A stretch of DNA of 64,000 nucleotides, from positions 691,446 to 755,445 of the forward strand of contig KN832561.1 of the NCBI GenBank assembly GCA_000827205.1, in the 5' to 3' direction. This stretch comes from Plicaturopsis crispa FD-325 SS-3 (lineage: Eukaryota > Basidiomycota > Agaricomycetes > Amylocorticiales > Amylocorticiaceae). This document shows positions 1 through 11,684 of the stretch, in pieces. The first letter of the stretch is position 1; each line of letters opens with the position of its first letter. Under the pieces are notes generated by a model. It saw nothing but the letters and a program-made list of their open reading frames with translations. It made no database searches and was not told where the DNA came from. A program made the position numbers and the translations under genes.

Positions 1-502
1 AATTAGGTCCCTAGTGCTGGTGTCGGATGACCGTGGCGAGACGAGGACAGCGTAGAGAGAGTAGAGAGGATAATAGCTCGCGTTTATGGTAGTGAGTGGT
101 ACATGGTCGACGGTCGACGTCGTCGTGAAGATAGAATGCAGTCGTGGCACGTAGGTCCACGTCAGTTAGAACAAGAACGCGTGCAAACAAATGCACACAA
201 GGAACTTGGAAGAATTTGTTGAAGACAGCGATGCAGTCAACATCGGTCAAGTGAAATTGTGGAGTCCGTAGTCAGCGAAAGTACACGACTTGTAAACGAA
301 TGCGAAGAAATGTGACCGAGGCTTTGCCAGCGCTCGATATTTTTCGAGAGGTGCTAAGCGACTCGAACTCGTTCTTATTTGCTCCAACCGGCTCGACCGA
401 CTTTTGACTGGGCATCAACATTCAACGTTCCTGCTGGGAAACGTCACAAACAAGTGTACTCGCAGAGGATTGAGGAGCAAAACTAAAAGTAACAAAAGGA
501 TA
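1..502. other. Stretch with no gene recognised
   Basis: No open frame here looks like a known protein, and I see no repeat or RNA fold. The last bases (about 494-497) give a run of four T on the minus strand just past the tRNA gene, which fits its Pol III stop. Confidence 0.5.
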
Positions 503-584
503 TGCCAGAACCGTGGATTGAACACGGGACCTCCAGAAGAGCGTAAACTTCAGTCTGTTGCTCTCCCAGCTGAGCTATTCCGGC
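503..584 (-). tRNA. tRNA-Phe (GAA) with a very short intron
   Basis: The minus strand folds as a tRNA. The 7-bp acceptor stem pairs GCCGGAA with TTCTGGC (one G-U pair) and is followed by discriminator A. The A box TAGCTCAGCTGG and a B-box region GTTCAATCC are present, and the anticodon loop is CTGAAG. Anticodon GAA reads phenylalanine, and the order of bases matches eukaryotic tRNA-Phe closely. After the base 3' of the anticodon there are about 9-10 extra bases (near 541-550) before the 3' side of the anticodon stem (TCTGG). This is the canonical site of nuclear tRNA introns. The outermost anticodon-stem pair looks mismatched (A-G). A T-run terminator follows. Confidence 0.93.
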
Positions 585-743
585 GATGAAGTACAGGTGA
601 ACCTAGATCTCCCCATAACGTTGAGAAGGAGTACTTCCGTCATCCGGCCAACTTCAATTGATCCTCTTTGACCTGCAGCGCGTCTGCGGCTTTATGATCT
701 AAACCTCAAGGCTCTCTCCCTAGTCTCTTGCTTTACATCTACC

Positions 744-1681
744 ATGTCGGGAGCTGGCGCACGCGAAAATGTCTTCGCAACACGAATGGCCCTGACTAAC
801 ACCAAGCTACGGCTGAAGGGCGCACAGACTGGTCATTCGCTGCTCGCGAAGAAGCGCGATGCCCTCACCACACGGTTCAGAGCTATCCTGCGAAAAGTGG
901 ACGAGGTGTGTATTCACGTCTGCGGGGTGGCAGGGCTCTACTAAACCATGCGGCCAGGCGAAACGGAAAATGGGTCGGGTGATGCAGCTTGCGTCGTTCT
1001 CGATGGCGGAGGTCACGTATGCCACAGGAGACATATCGTATCTCGTACAGGAGCAGGCAAAGCAGGCATCGTTCCGGGTGAAGGCGAAGCAAGAGAACGT
1101 CTCCGGTGTCGTCCTACCTGCCTTCGAGGTCGACCGCGTCCCAGGCTCCGGTGCGTCAGATACATAATGCTGGGTGTCTACACGTGCTAACATCTCGCGC
1201 AGATTTCAATCTTACTGGTCTGGGACGTGGAGGGCAGCAAGTCCTGCGTGCGAAGGAGGTTTATGCAAAGGCGATCGAGACGCTCGTCGAGCTTGCGTCT
1301 CTGCAAACGGCGTTCACAATTCTCGACGAAGTCATTCGGGCTACCAACCGTCGTGTCAATGCGATCGAGCATGTTGTCATCCCCCGGCTGGACAATACCA
1401 TCAAGTACATTATGAGCGAGCTGGACGAGATGGATCGCGAGGAATTCTTCCGGTGCGTTTGCCTCGTCTATGCAGTATTTCATCACGACTTATGTGTTAT
1501 GCGTAGATTGAAGAAAGTGCAAGGGAAGAAGAAGCGGAATGCAGCTATTGCAGACGAAGCAAGAGAGGTTGCCGCTGCCGAGCTGGACGAAGCAGAAGCC
1601 GCAGCTGCACACGCAAACCAGGACGCTGCAGAAGGTCCAGGCGATTTGCTCAGTAGCAAGGATGAGGACGTGATTTTCTAG
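744..1681 (+). CDS. vma8: V-type proton ATPase subunit D
   Basis: Subunit D forms the central rotor stalk of the V1 sector and couples ATP hydrolysis to proton pumping into vacuoles and other acidic organelles. Four exons can be read: 744-905, 958-1150, 1203-1452 and 1507-1681. The joined protein (about 255 residues) opens [19 protein letters not shown] and contains the family landmarks [59 protein letters not shown] and LDEMDREEF. It ends in an acidic tail, DEDVIF, as yeast Vma8 does. Each splice keeps the frame: G/AT at intron 2 gives D, and CG/A at intron 3 gives R. It lies 159 bp past the divergently placed tRNA gene and converges on RPL26. Confidence 0.97.
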
Positions 1682-1923
1682 GCAGGATTGTTCGGACAGC
1701 AGTACTTAGGATTTCGTGTTTGTCTTCATTCTTTCCGCATAATTTCACTGTATTGGATACCCATGCAGTTCATGACATCCAGATGTACGCGAGCGCACTT
1801 CTCGCTCTCTTTCTCAACAGCAGTGATCATGCAGCATGTTGGTTGCGTAGAGCATAGATACATGGGTGTGGTTTTGAATAGCCGAAGAAAAAAGCCAGCA
1901 AAAGATGAGGATCGGCGAATAGA

Positions 1924-2657
1924 TTACTGGATGGCATGGTCAATGAAAAATCATGAATATAGGGAGGAATAACTCACGTCGACCATCTCGACATCTCCAC
2001 CCGCGGGAACATTCTTCTTGCGGTCTTTCCTGTCCAGGATTGCCCGCCTAGAGAGATTGCCATCAGCACTATACGTTGAAACGAATCGCATGTACACGGA
2101 CCTGTCCTTGTCGAGCTTGATGGTGGTGATAACGACACTGCTGGGGTGGATGCCAATGGGTGCTGTCGAGCCATTCGACTTGTCGCGCTGCACACGGTCA
2201 ACGTGGATGACCCATTTCTTGCGGTACACCTGCGTGACCTTGCCCTCACGACCCTTGTACTTTCCCCGTACGATCCGGACCTCGTCGTCTTTGCGAATGG
2301 GAAGCGACCGAGTCTGTTCAAGCGATCTGAATACGTGCGCAAGGATCCTAGGGCTAAGACACGGGACGTACGTTGTGCTTGCCGCGGAGCTCCTTCGAGA
2401 GCGGGGAGGACATGATTTTGCGGCGGACCGAGGAGGGCGCCTTGAAGTGCGCCGCGCGGGACTTGCGCCGCGAGGAGGAGGTGTCTAGTGACCGAAACAG
2501 ACGATCAGCAAGACTGTCCACAGATACACTCCATCCGCTGTGTCCGATGCCCATCCATCCTGTTCTCCTCGTAGAACCGCAGTGTTTTCGAGCCAGAGCA
2601 GCAGATGGACATGGACAGGGCCTGTATGGACAAAAACTAACCGGGGTTGAACTTCAT
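1924..2657 (-). CDS. rpl26: 60S ribosomal protein L26 (uL24)
   Basis: This large-subunit protein sits near the exit tunnel. Exons on the minus strand are 2657-2642 (MKFNP), 2484-2372, 2313-2102 and 2047-1978, giving 137 residues. Landmarks are [49 protein letters not shown] and [18 protein letters not shown]. The last coding exon ends EMVD and is followed directly by GTGAGT. A 51-nt intron (1977-1927) ending CCAG puts a TAA at 1926-1924 exactly at the junction, so the final exon would contribute only the stop. Without that splice the protein would gain eight residues and stop at 1951. The start is 165 bp from the divergent FRG1 gene, so the two probably share a promoter. Confidence 0.95.
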
Positions 2658-2822
2658 TTTGGTCTTGAGGGCGTCGTTGGCGTCGACGAGGGCAAAGATT
2701 TCGGAATAGCAGGCGTTGTGTACGCAAGTTTGGAACAGCCACTTTGCCGGGTGGCGTCGGTTTCGGACGCTTTACTGGACTTTACCGCGGGGCGCGCCTG
2801 GAAGTCTCTGTTTCGTACTCTC

Positions 2823-3853
2823 ATGTCTACAGACAAAGTTCGCTCGTCAAAGCTCAAATTCAAGGGGGAAAAGACGAAGAAGAAACGCAAGAGAGAGGCT
2901 GGAGATGATGCTGGAGGCAGCAGCAGCAGACGACGGAAAGACGAGGACGACGCTGGCCTTGACACTTGGGTTCTACCAGACGACCCCGCTCAAATACGCG
3001 GTCCAACATTCGTGATGCACCCTTCAGACCCATCGCCAATATGTATCAACTTCGACTCTACCCGTAACCGCATTGTACTACACTCCTTAGATAAGGACAA
3101 GACGGAGGACGAGGCGCCGACATCGCTCGACCGGACGCCGACGGATGTATCGCAGGTCTGGGTGACCACGCGCGTTGCTGGATCCCCCACCGTAAATCTA
3201 CGAACGGGGACTGGCGAGGGCAAGTTCCTATCCTGCGATGCTCATGGCCTGGTCTCTGCGGACCGAGAAGCGCGTGGACCGCAAGAGGAATGGACTCCGG
3301 TGGTCCTGCCAGATGGCATGGTCGCGTTCATGAACGTATACGAGAAATACCTCAGCGTGGACGAGGTCGCTGGTGGAAGTCTTCAGCTACGAGGAGATAG
3401 CGAGGAGGTTGGATTCGGTGAACGGTTTTGGGTGAAGATCCAGAATAAGTACAAGAGAGAGGCGAATGAGGAGGAGAAGAAAAAGAAGGATGGCATACTT
3501 GACGTTAGCAAGATAGACGAAACCGGCACCAAGTGCGTCTCGCATTTCCCTTCCTCTTTACGACACAGGTCTGAGACGACACTTCACAGTAAAATATACC
3601 AGACTTGGGGCATGGGACGCTCTGTTACTTCTGATATGGATAAGACAGAGGTACGCCCAGCTCCTGTGAGCTTCGCAGAAGACGTGACACTGATAGTACA
3701 CACCGTATAGCTGAAGAAAGCACGAAAGGAGGGCCGACTCGCTGAAGCATTACTGGATCGTAGGGCAAAGTTGAAGAGGTGAGTTGCAGTTTCTTACTGT
3801 CATCCTACGCATGCATACTAACGCGTTAGGGACACAGTGACCGATTTTGCTGA
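2823..3853 (+). CDS. frg1: FRG1-family protein
   Basis: The FRG1 family is nuclear/nucleolar and linked to pre-mRNA splicing and F-actin binding in animals. The protein (about 286 residues) has a lysine-rich N-terminus with nuclear-localisation character (KKKRKRE), then the fascin-like beta-trefoil core (ICINFDS, KFLSCDAHGLVSAD, AFMNVYEKYLSVDE, RFWVKIQNKYKRE). The C-terminus, LKKARKEGRLAEALLDRRAK then LKSDRFC, closely resembles the human FRG1 end. Exons are 2823-3532, 3590-3650, 3711-3778 and 3838-3853. The last acceptor (CACAG before 3838) was chosen over an earlier TAG because it yields the conserved DRFC end followed by TGA. Confidence 0.92.
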
Positions 3854-4177
3854 ATTTATATGGACAGTGTACTATATTTGTATCAATATAATGGGAACGA
3901 TATCCCGACCTTGGGAGTGTTATAGGTCAAGCGCCAGCCATGAGTTCCGTTCGTTCTCGTACCTCTCAGCGCGCTTATGTTTCTTTTCCTGCTCGAACTA
4001 CTAAACTAGTATGGTTCGTTGCCATACTCATCCGAGCATAACGCGTACGGTAGCATTCTTGCCCTTCGAACCTCAGCAAACATCGTCTATTGCCTGACCC
4101 CGATCAGTCCCGCACAGGCTTGCCGTCAACGTACAAGCGTCGCCTTCAAAATTGATATATTCGACACTGCCCCAAAC
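3854..4177. other. Convergent 3' flank between FRG1 and USP48
   Basis: These 324 bases lie between two facing stop codons and presumably hold both 3' UTRs. I see no further gene or repeat. Confidence 0.5.
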
Positions 4178-7100
4178 TCACGCAAGAAATTGAGCGTCAC
4201 ACGCCTCGCAAGTGAGAGCTGCCACCGGGTTCACCAAGGTACACACGCGACAGGACTTCTCCTTTTGAGTCTGTATCTTTGCACCACCCAGAACTGTGCC
4301 ACCGAACCCTTTTTCTTCTTCCCGCTTTTTCTTGATTGGAGGGCCATCGTCGATATCGGAAGGGATTTCGTCGACTTCCTGCTCCTCGCGTATGTCAACC
4401 AAGTCGTCAGCCAGGATTCCAATGGACTCGACGGTCGCTGAGTTGTCCTCCAGTTCCTTGCCGCGGTAGAACACGCGTTGGCAGATCGTCGCAATGTCAC
4501 ACTGAGCCTGAACCTGTGTATGGGGCTTTGCGGTCAAGGATAGTTAGACAGCATTGAGGTAGGGGGAACGTACAAATAGCTTGATGTCTTTAATGGACGT
4601 CCCTTTCTGTATGGACATGCATTTTCTTCTCGACTGCCGTTTGTTTTCTCGTATTCGTTTCGACTGCCTGACCCCTCCCGCACGCTTACCGTACTGATGA
4701 ATGGGCTTTGGCTTAACGTCAGACAGTTCTTCTATCTCGGCGGTATCGTCGGTCGGGAAAGGATCCTTCGCGTTGGAGATGCGTAAAGTGATATTCGCGG
4801 TGGTGAAGTCTCGCCTCCTGTTAGTTGCATTAGCCTGATCCTTGAATGGACAATGAAGGGCAATGTACCTTGCCAATCGGCAGTCTGCGCACACGGGGAT
4901 GTCGACAGCATATTGAAGCCGCGATGCTCCACTTGTATCCTCGATAGACTTTCTTTCGATGAATATCAATGGCCCTACAGGATACCTAACCAATAGTCGA
5001 ATCAGCTTCGTGTGCATATGCAACGCTTCAAGGAACCCTTCGCTTACGACTCGGAGAGCAAATGCCAGTCACTTAATTTGACCGCGACAGCTTGAGCGCC
5101 ACTGTCCCAGTCTTCCTCACAATTGGGGTCTGACTCAAAGCCTGAGCAAGGTGTACATCGAAAGTGATTGGCGTAACGTACCCAATATCAAGTGCTCATG
5201 TTCGCACATGTATATGGATGTGTCAACTCTCTCTGGACGTGCATTGACGGCGGGACGCAGCAGCCAACTTCGCCAAGCTCGCACGAATGATGCAGGAATA
5301 ATTGCGCACGGAACATCTCGCAACTTTGCAGTTGTTCCAAGTAGAGCATTGTCGTGCATGTGCTTCAGTGAAGCCTAACGATATGAACCGTTAGCCCAGG
5401 TGCAATATTACGCTGGGGTTGAACAGGTACCTTCTCCATCTCGGCCTTTCGTCGCAGATCGCGACTACCTTCTTTGGAGGTGAATATGACTGCGTCACAG
5501 ACCGCGCAAAGCTCAGTATCCGTCGGAACCGGATTCCAAGACGGGAATAGTTCCTTTAGGATACGGCATGCCTGAGGATACGTCAGCATATGCCCATCAT
5601 CTACTTATTTGCGAAGTCATCCTCATACCTCTGGCGATATACGACGGCGGATTGTAAGATTATGGGACAACCCGCCATGGTCGCACAATATATCGTCCCA
5701 TACATGTGGTGGCGGATCATCAGGTTCGGAAGGCTTGTGCATTTTTGGTTTCGCCAGCCGCCAATCTGGTAAAGCGTCAGTATCCATGAGATGGCGATGA
5801 CTTGCAACAGTGCATACCTTTCAACCACTCCTTGGAAATCCAATACCCTGGTGAACCCTCCTCGACGGTGTTGACTTCGTCAAACCGAGCGACCGTTTGC
5901 GGATGCTGTATTTGATATAACCGTTCTACATGCTTTTCAATATTGATACAAGGAAAATGTGATGAGGATATCCACCTTTGAAGATATCTGCCACACATAT
6001 CTCGCAAACTTCCTCGGGCGACTTGCACGGATACGAGCACGCAGTAAACTCGTCAATACTCCTCGCTGTCACCTCATCGACGCATTTCATATCAGACGCC
6101 TTTCGCGGATCGAGACCTCCATGAGTGCAGATATGATCCGACACAAATGGCGGCTGAGGCGATGGGGGCGGGGGAGTCGAGGGTCCCTCATAAAGAGAGA
6201 CACCGTCATCGTCGAGGATTTCCATGCGCTGAGAAACGGCTGCTTGTATGGCATCCGAAGCTAGCCATTGTTCCAGTATGTTTCGACTCAAGACAGTATA
6301 GCTCTGCCACTGCAGATCAGCCTGCCGTATACCGTTCGGAAGCATGAGCCACTCACAGGGCTGCGTTCAGACACGCTCCACGCGCGGTAGATATCCATGA
6401 CCCGATAACGCAGGGTCTCGAATCTAAATCTGGCTTCCTTTTCCCTGGTGGCAGGGTTATTGACAGGAGTGCAGAAACATACGAGACGCCACTTACAACT
6501 CAGCGTAAGACTCGCATGCTTCATCATGTTTGGCATTTAGTGTGTTGACAACTCCAAGTGGGGCCTGTGGTGGAGTAGGCTGCAATGGAGCCAAAGAGGC
6601 GTTCCCATTGGTAGAGGACCCTACCATGCTAGACTGGCTGTGCGCATCTCTTCGGGCGTATATTAGCATGTATGCATCTTTGGATGATACAAATCTGCGG
6701 GTTCATTGTTAGTGGTCACATAGCATCGTTTGTGCGCACTTACGTGGGTTCCTGAGAGCCTGAATCCTTCGCAGGACTAGGAAGAAAACACCTTAGAGTT
6801 GACGCAATATGGCGGGCACGGTTACTTACGCCTCCATCTCTACATCGCTGTCATCGTCAATTCGCCTCCGCTTCGCTTTCACCCGAGGCCTGACGGTCCT
6901 AATGCTCAAAGATCAATGGCAGACCTACGAGGAAAGGAAGATGAATCTTACTTCTTCCCTCCATCTTTGTTCTCACCGGGGCCATTGCCCAGGGATGTGA
7001 TCTTCGTGACTACTTCATCGTTGAACTGGAACCAAGATCGTTCTCTGGTGAAGTTTAGTGTCCATAGGTCGAGAGAATGCGAAAAACGACTACGCACATA

Positions 7101-8830
7101 ACATCGTAGACTTGAGCTTCATAGTGGCCGTGATATGCGCTAGATCCTTTGTGTAGAAGTACGCCCCGTAGCTCGTACTGGTTGTTTCCTTTGATACCAT
7201 TTGTATGCGATTGAACTGCGGTAGATCCCAAGAAATGGTCCATGTCCAGGGTCGACGGAAAGGTGATGGTATGCTTAGATTTCTTCCGCTCCATGGATGC
7301 CATGTCGTAGACGAAACGGAGCAAGGAGACATGAAGAACGTGTGGAAACTCTCGGAATTCAAAATAGCGAGTGGCGTCTTGAAGACAGTCACACTGAGAG
7401 CAATAATACCTGTAAAACGGGTTGTCAATAAGATGTAGAGGATATAGCTCGGCCTTCCTTGCTTACTGGTTATCCCCCGTAAGCGTTTCCGGTTGGAGGA
7501 GCGCGGCGATACGGTCTTCTAGCTTAGCATTGTCCTGTACCTTGTGGTTAGCCTACTCGTAATTGACAGTGACCAGCCACTGCAAACCTCGAAATTGATC
7601 TCAATCTCTAAGAAATCAGACATCCGTTCAGATTTGAATCCGCAAGTACTGCATATCGTTCCGTAGATTTGTTTTCCTTCGAACTGCATCACATCAGCGC
7701 ACGAAGGATAGGGATAGGTTATTGCATGAGCTTACCTGGTCAGCGATGAGAGACTGCAACGTCGGATCTGACTGTTTCTTGAACTCGGTATCCAGATGGC
7801 TCATGAATAACTTGGAAAACCTGAGAATCTTTTGAGCAAAGACGTCGGCATGCATGAGGAGACAATTTACTCCTGGGCATCTTGTTGCTCCGAGGTGCTG
7901 ATTCCCAGACTTTCTACTAGTTTGGTAGGATTGAAGACATTCTGTGTGCTCTCCTGTAGAGCTGCAAAAGTGACTTGCAGCTGAAATATGGGAGATTCCT
8001 TTTTCTTTGTATTGGCACAATATATACATGGCAATTTTATCAGATCGAACGTACCTCATATTGCATTGCGTCTGGCGACGCCTGACACTGATAAACGCCT
8101 CTTCGAAAGGCGAGGTCGCGGAACCAAACCTGCGAATACTCAGATCCACTTCGCAGGAAGTACAGCCAGAAATTTTTACCTGAAGAAACGCATTTGCGTA
8201 ACATGTGGCACCGAGATTCTATGAAATTTTAGTTAAATTCGTGAACCCCGATGAAATGTCGGAAAAAGCTGGCACCTTCAGGCCGACAGGTATGTCTGGG
8301 TCCTTGGCGCAGAGGATAGGGTTCTCATGGAACTTGTACGCTTTTCTGAACGCCTTCCACGCTTTATCTACATGGTCAGGACGATGTTAGGAACGCACTG
8401 GGTGATCGAACTTCGTCTGCTGTAGCACACCTTCGTCTTCCCACATATCCTGGCCCAGATAATTGAGACAAAATGGATTGCTCTTGCAGGACTTCTTACT
8501 GCATAGCGGCCCATCATCGCTGTCTGATATCTCTATCACGTCGTTGGCCAGCTCTCCGTCCGCGGTGTCTTCGTATGGCCCCGAGCGTGACTGAGAAGAT
8601 CGGGCGCGTTTCGACGCGTATTTATTGGCGCACAATGACCGCTTGCTCTTCCTGGAGAAACCGCAGGTCCGCATACGGTGGTCGACAGTGATTTGGGAGA
8701 CATCTGTGACGTCTGTGCCGACCCAACCCCAAGCCAAAGAGTTATTGCCTGCCAGTTTGTTACGTTCTAGTTTTTCACCTGCAGCCAAGCCATTAGACGG
8801 TGCTAGCGACCTCAGATTGTGTTTTGTCAT
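4178..8830 (-). CDS. USP48-like ubiquitin C-terminal hydrolase
   Basis: This cysteine protease removes ubiquitin from proteins. The N-terminal zone (8830 to about 8400) carries an acidic SDSDDG patch. The USP core begins with PVGLK, spliced over an intron (donor GTGCCA) to NLGATCYANAFLQ (about 8216-8178), which holds the catalytic Cys. SEQQDAQE and KLFMSHL follow, then a zinc ribbon (YYCSQCDCL), and the catalytic His in YELRGVLLHKGSSAYHGHYE (about 7150). Downstream come DUSP-like modules (YWISKEWLK, ICTHGGLDPRKASDMK, FVRAWRSWLL, MCEHEHLIL), a ubiquitin-like fold (RVFYRGKELEDNSATVESIG) and a C-terminal CxxC...CxxC finger (SCRVCTLVNPVAALTCEACD). That order matches USP48, apart from the extra finger. 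Many short introns are present, so single exon edges are uncertain. The length is roughly 1,100-1,250 residues. Confidence 0.88.
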
Positions 8831-9136
8831 AGTGAACGAAGTGCAGGAGAGAGCACAAAGGACAGCAACTGAGGAAAGGAAGGAACAGAGCGGCTCAGTG
8901 GGTGGCGGGGAATTAGAGGAACAACTCGGTGGTAGTAGACGTCACAGTGGTTTCAAGTGTTAGTACCTACCTGATCCTACCTGCCTTGCTTGACCGGATA
9001 ATTGTGTACTGTTCCTACTTACTAGACGTCAACTACGACTTGGGCGACCGCTTACACGGCGTATACCTGTACTACTGGGGCCATCTTGGTGCTTTTGGTG
9101 CCGTAGAGCCCGGTCACGAAGGATTGCCAGGCCAGA
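8831..9136. promoter_or_regulatory. Shared USP48/GAA1 promoter region
   Basis: These 306 bases separate two divergent start codons. No clear TATA box or repeat was seen; the assignment rests on gene layout only. Confidence 0.45.
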
Positions 9137-11570
9137 ATGTCTATCCGCCAACTGGCAACGAACGTCCGTCAACGGCTTGCCGCCCGTTTCAGACGCGGAG
9201 GAGACCCAAATGAAGCGCGTATACGGCGCAGGATAGCATTGTCGACAGTCCTATACCAACAACTCACACCGCTGAAGTATGGGATTTGTTGCCTAACGTG
9301 TCGCGTCCGAAGAACTGACCATGCACAAACTAAAGGCTTCTACTCTTCGCCGTCGGATACCTATGGATGCTCGCTATACCATTCTCGTACTTTGACCAGA
9401 GGACTTACATAGACGAAAACGCGTTACAACCCGGACAGGTGCGTATTTTTCTTGAATCGCGTCATCCGAGTCTGACCACACAGGAATGTTCCAGGTCAAT
9501 ACCTATTGGAACTGGGGAGACGTGCATCGCGCTGATACATATCTCCAAACGCTGGAATCTCTGCGCGACACCAATGCCACCAGTGAGCAGTAAGGATACC
9601 GTCTCCATTTTTCACATAAACGCTCATGATATATGCAGAAGGGCCAAGTTGCTGACGGAGGAGTTCGCGAAGCTTGGAATCCCTTCCGCAGAACAGAGTT
9701 ATGCCTTTATCACCAGCTCCGGGGTAAGATGACCTCCTTTCTGCATTTATCTATCCCCTGATGCTGATTCTCGCCACGGTAGGTCTCCAAAGGCACAAAT
9801 GCATATGCTGTCATGTCTTCACCCAGAGCTTCCGGGACGGAAGCCATCGTGATCAGTGCTTCGTGGCTGAGCCGGACTGGCGAGGGAGATGGAACACTGA
9901 ATTTACGAGGCATCTCAACCGTGCTGGCGCTAGCAAGATTTCTCAAACGTGAGCTGATTTGTTATACATTTCGAAAGTCTGACTCAATGCTCCACAGAGT
10001 ATTCCATGTGGGCCAAAGACATTGTATTCGTGGTTAGCGACGACTACATGGACGGAATGCACGCTTGGCTAAGTGCCTATCATGGACATGTGCAATCAAG
10101 TATGCATTCCAATCGTTTAAATTACATCCAACCTAACCAAATCATCAGATCTTAAGGCGGAACCTTTGACGCTCTCGTCAGGCGTCATATGGACTGCATT
10201 AAACATAGATTACCCGGGCCACTCGTTTTCGCATCTGGGTATATTCTTCGGTACATGTTTCTATTCGTGCAGTTTTGTGCTTTCGCTAACGTGGCGTGTA
10301 AGAGGGTTTGAACGGTCGTCTGCCAAACCAAGATCTTTTGAACTCGTTCCAACACATCAGTAGATGGACTGGTGGTGTGCCCGTACTGGTATACGACCAT
10401 CAGGATCCACTGGATCACCCATGGAGCACCGACACCCTCCCCTCGTGGATCCCGGGATTTGCGAGAGAAGTTCCCGAGGTAAAAGCGTATGCCTACCGAG
10501 CACGCAACATCGCAAGACATGTTGGGTACCAGGCTCGAGGACGCGCCAGCGGCGTACACGGTCTATTTCATCAGTGCGTCAAGTCGTAATCGTTTTGGTC
10601 GTGTGCTAACAGGGTGAACAGATATCGTATCGATGCATTCACGATGTTCGCAGTCCCCGCAGACGGTCCTCACGGGTTTCACGCCATCGGGAGGTGAGCA
10701 GCGTCGCGCTCAGTCGCCTATAACCCCTCTCATCTGTGCACAGGATCATCGAGTCGACGTTGCGCACGGCAAACAACCTCCTCGAGCGCCTGCACGCGTC
10801 TTACTTTTTCTATATCTTCACCAGCCCCATAACGTTCCGCAAGATTGGCACATACCTGCCTAGCGCAGTGTTGGTCAGTGTGGCTATGATGTTCGGTGGC
10901 CTGGGTGAATGGGTGAATGCAGCGTGGGTCGACGGTGGTTCCAGCCTGGACAAAAAATCAGAAATGCGTCCGGAAACAAGGTGGGTTAGAAGGAGACGTC
11001 CTGTGCTCCCTGCGCTGGCGGTTCTGTTATCCACCCATATCCTCGGCATCGTGGTGTTTTTTGTCGTCACAAGCTCGTGGTTCATCCAACATCGACTGGT
11101 CAGTCGTTGATCTCGCTCACCTCGAACTTCACTGACCGAGCCCCGCCTAGATATATTCACCGTTGCTATTTATCGCGGTGGCCATTCTTCCCTTGAGCGC
11201 ATTGCTCATCAGACCGAGCTCGCCAAACATCGTTGCCCCTCTGTCTTTCCTCGTCAAGTCGTTAAATCTTTGCTTTGCGTCGACGGTCATCTCGATCACG
11301 TCCGTCCTCAACTTCTCTTTAGCTGCTTCCCTCGCAGTGCTCCTTGGAGGCCCCCTCTCCATAGCTACCACTTCTCCAGGCACTGCAGGTTCCCTGGCGA
11401 GATATTTTGCATACGTTGCATTAGGGTTTGGCTGGTTGTTACTCGGGCAGGACGAAATGTTAGGTGCGGTACGGAATTGGGAGGTTCTTGGTGTATGGTT
11501 TGCGCCATTCGTTTCCATCGTTTACGCTCCATTGGTCATGCAGGGAGGGATTGTATGTCTCCTGCAATAA
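9137..11570 (+). CDS. gaa1: GPI transamidase subunit GAA1
   Basis: GAA1 is an ER-membrane subunit of the complex that swaps the C-terminal signal of precursor proteins for a GPI anchor. Exon 1 (9137-9276) encodes a basic N-terminus. Exon 2 opens with a membrane segment (LLLFAVGYLWMLAIPFSYF) and reaches TYIDENALQPGQ, joined to VNTYWNWGDVHRADTYL, a strongly conserved GAA1 stretch. Further landmarks are GTNAYAVMSSPRASGTEAIV, WAKDIVFVVSDDYMDGMHAW, YRIDAFTMFAVPADG and NNLLERLHASYFFYI, then several C-terminal membrane helices. The total is about 640 residues, close to yeast Gaa1. The very end is uncertain: reading on gives a stop at 11570, while an intron with donor GTATGT near 11553 would extend the protein to about 11665. 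Confidence 0.93.
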
Positions 11571-11684
11571 TAACATACTATACATACTTATTGATACAGA
11601 TAATGGACACGAGGCGACGTGAGGTGAGTAGGAAGATATATGTTGAGTGCATCGAGAAAGCATAGCGCAAAGGAACAAGAAAAA

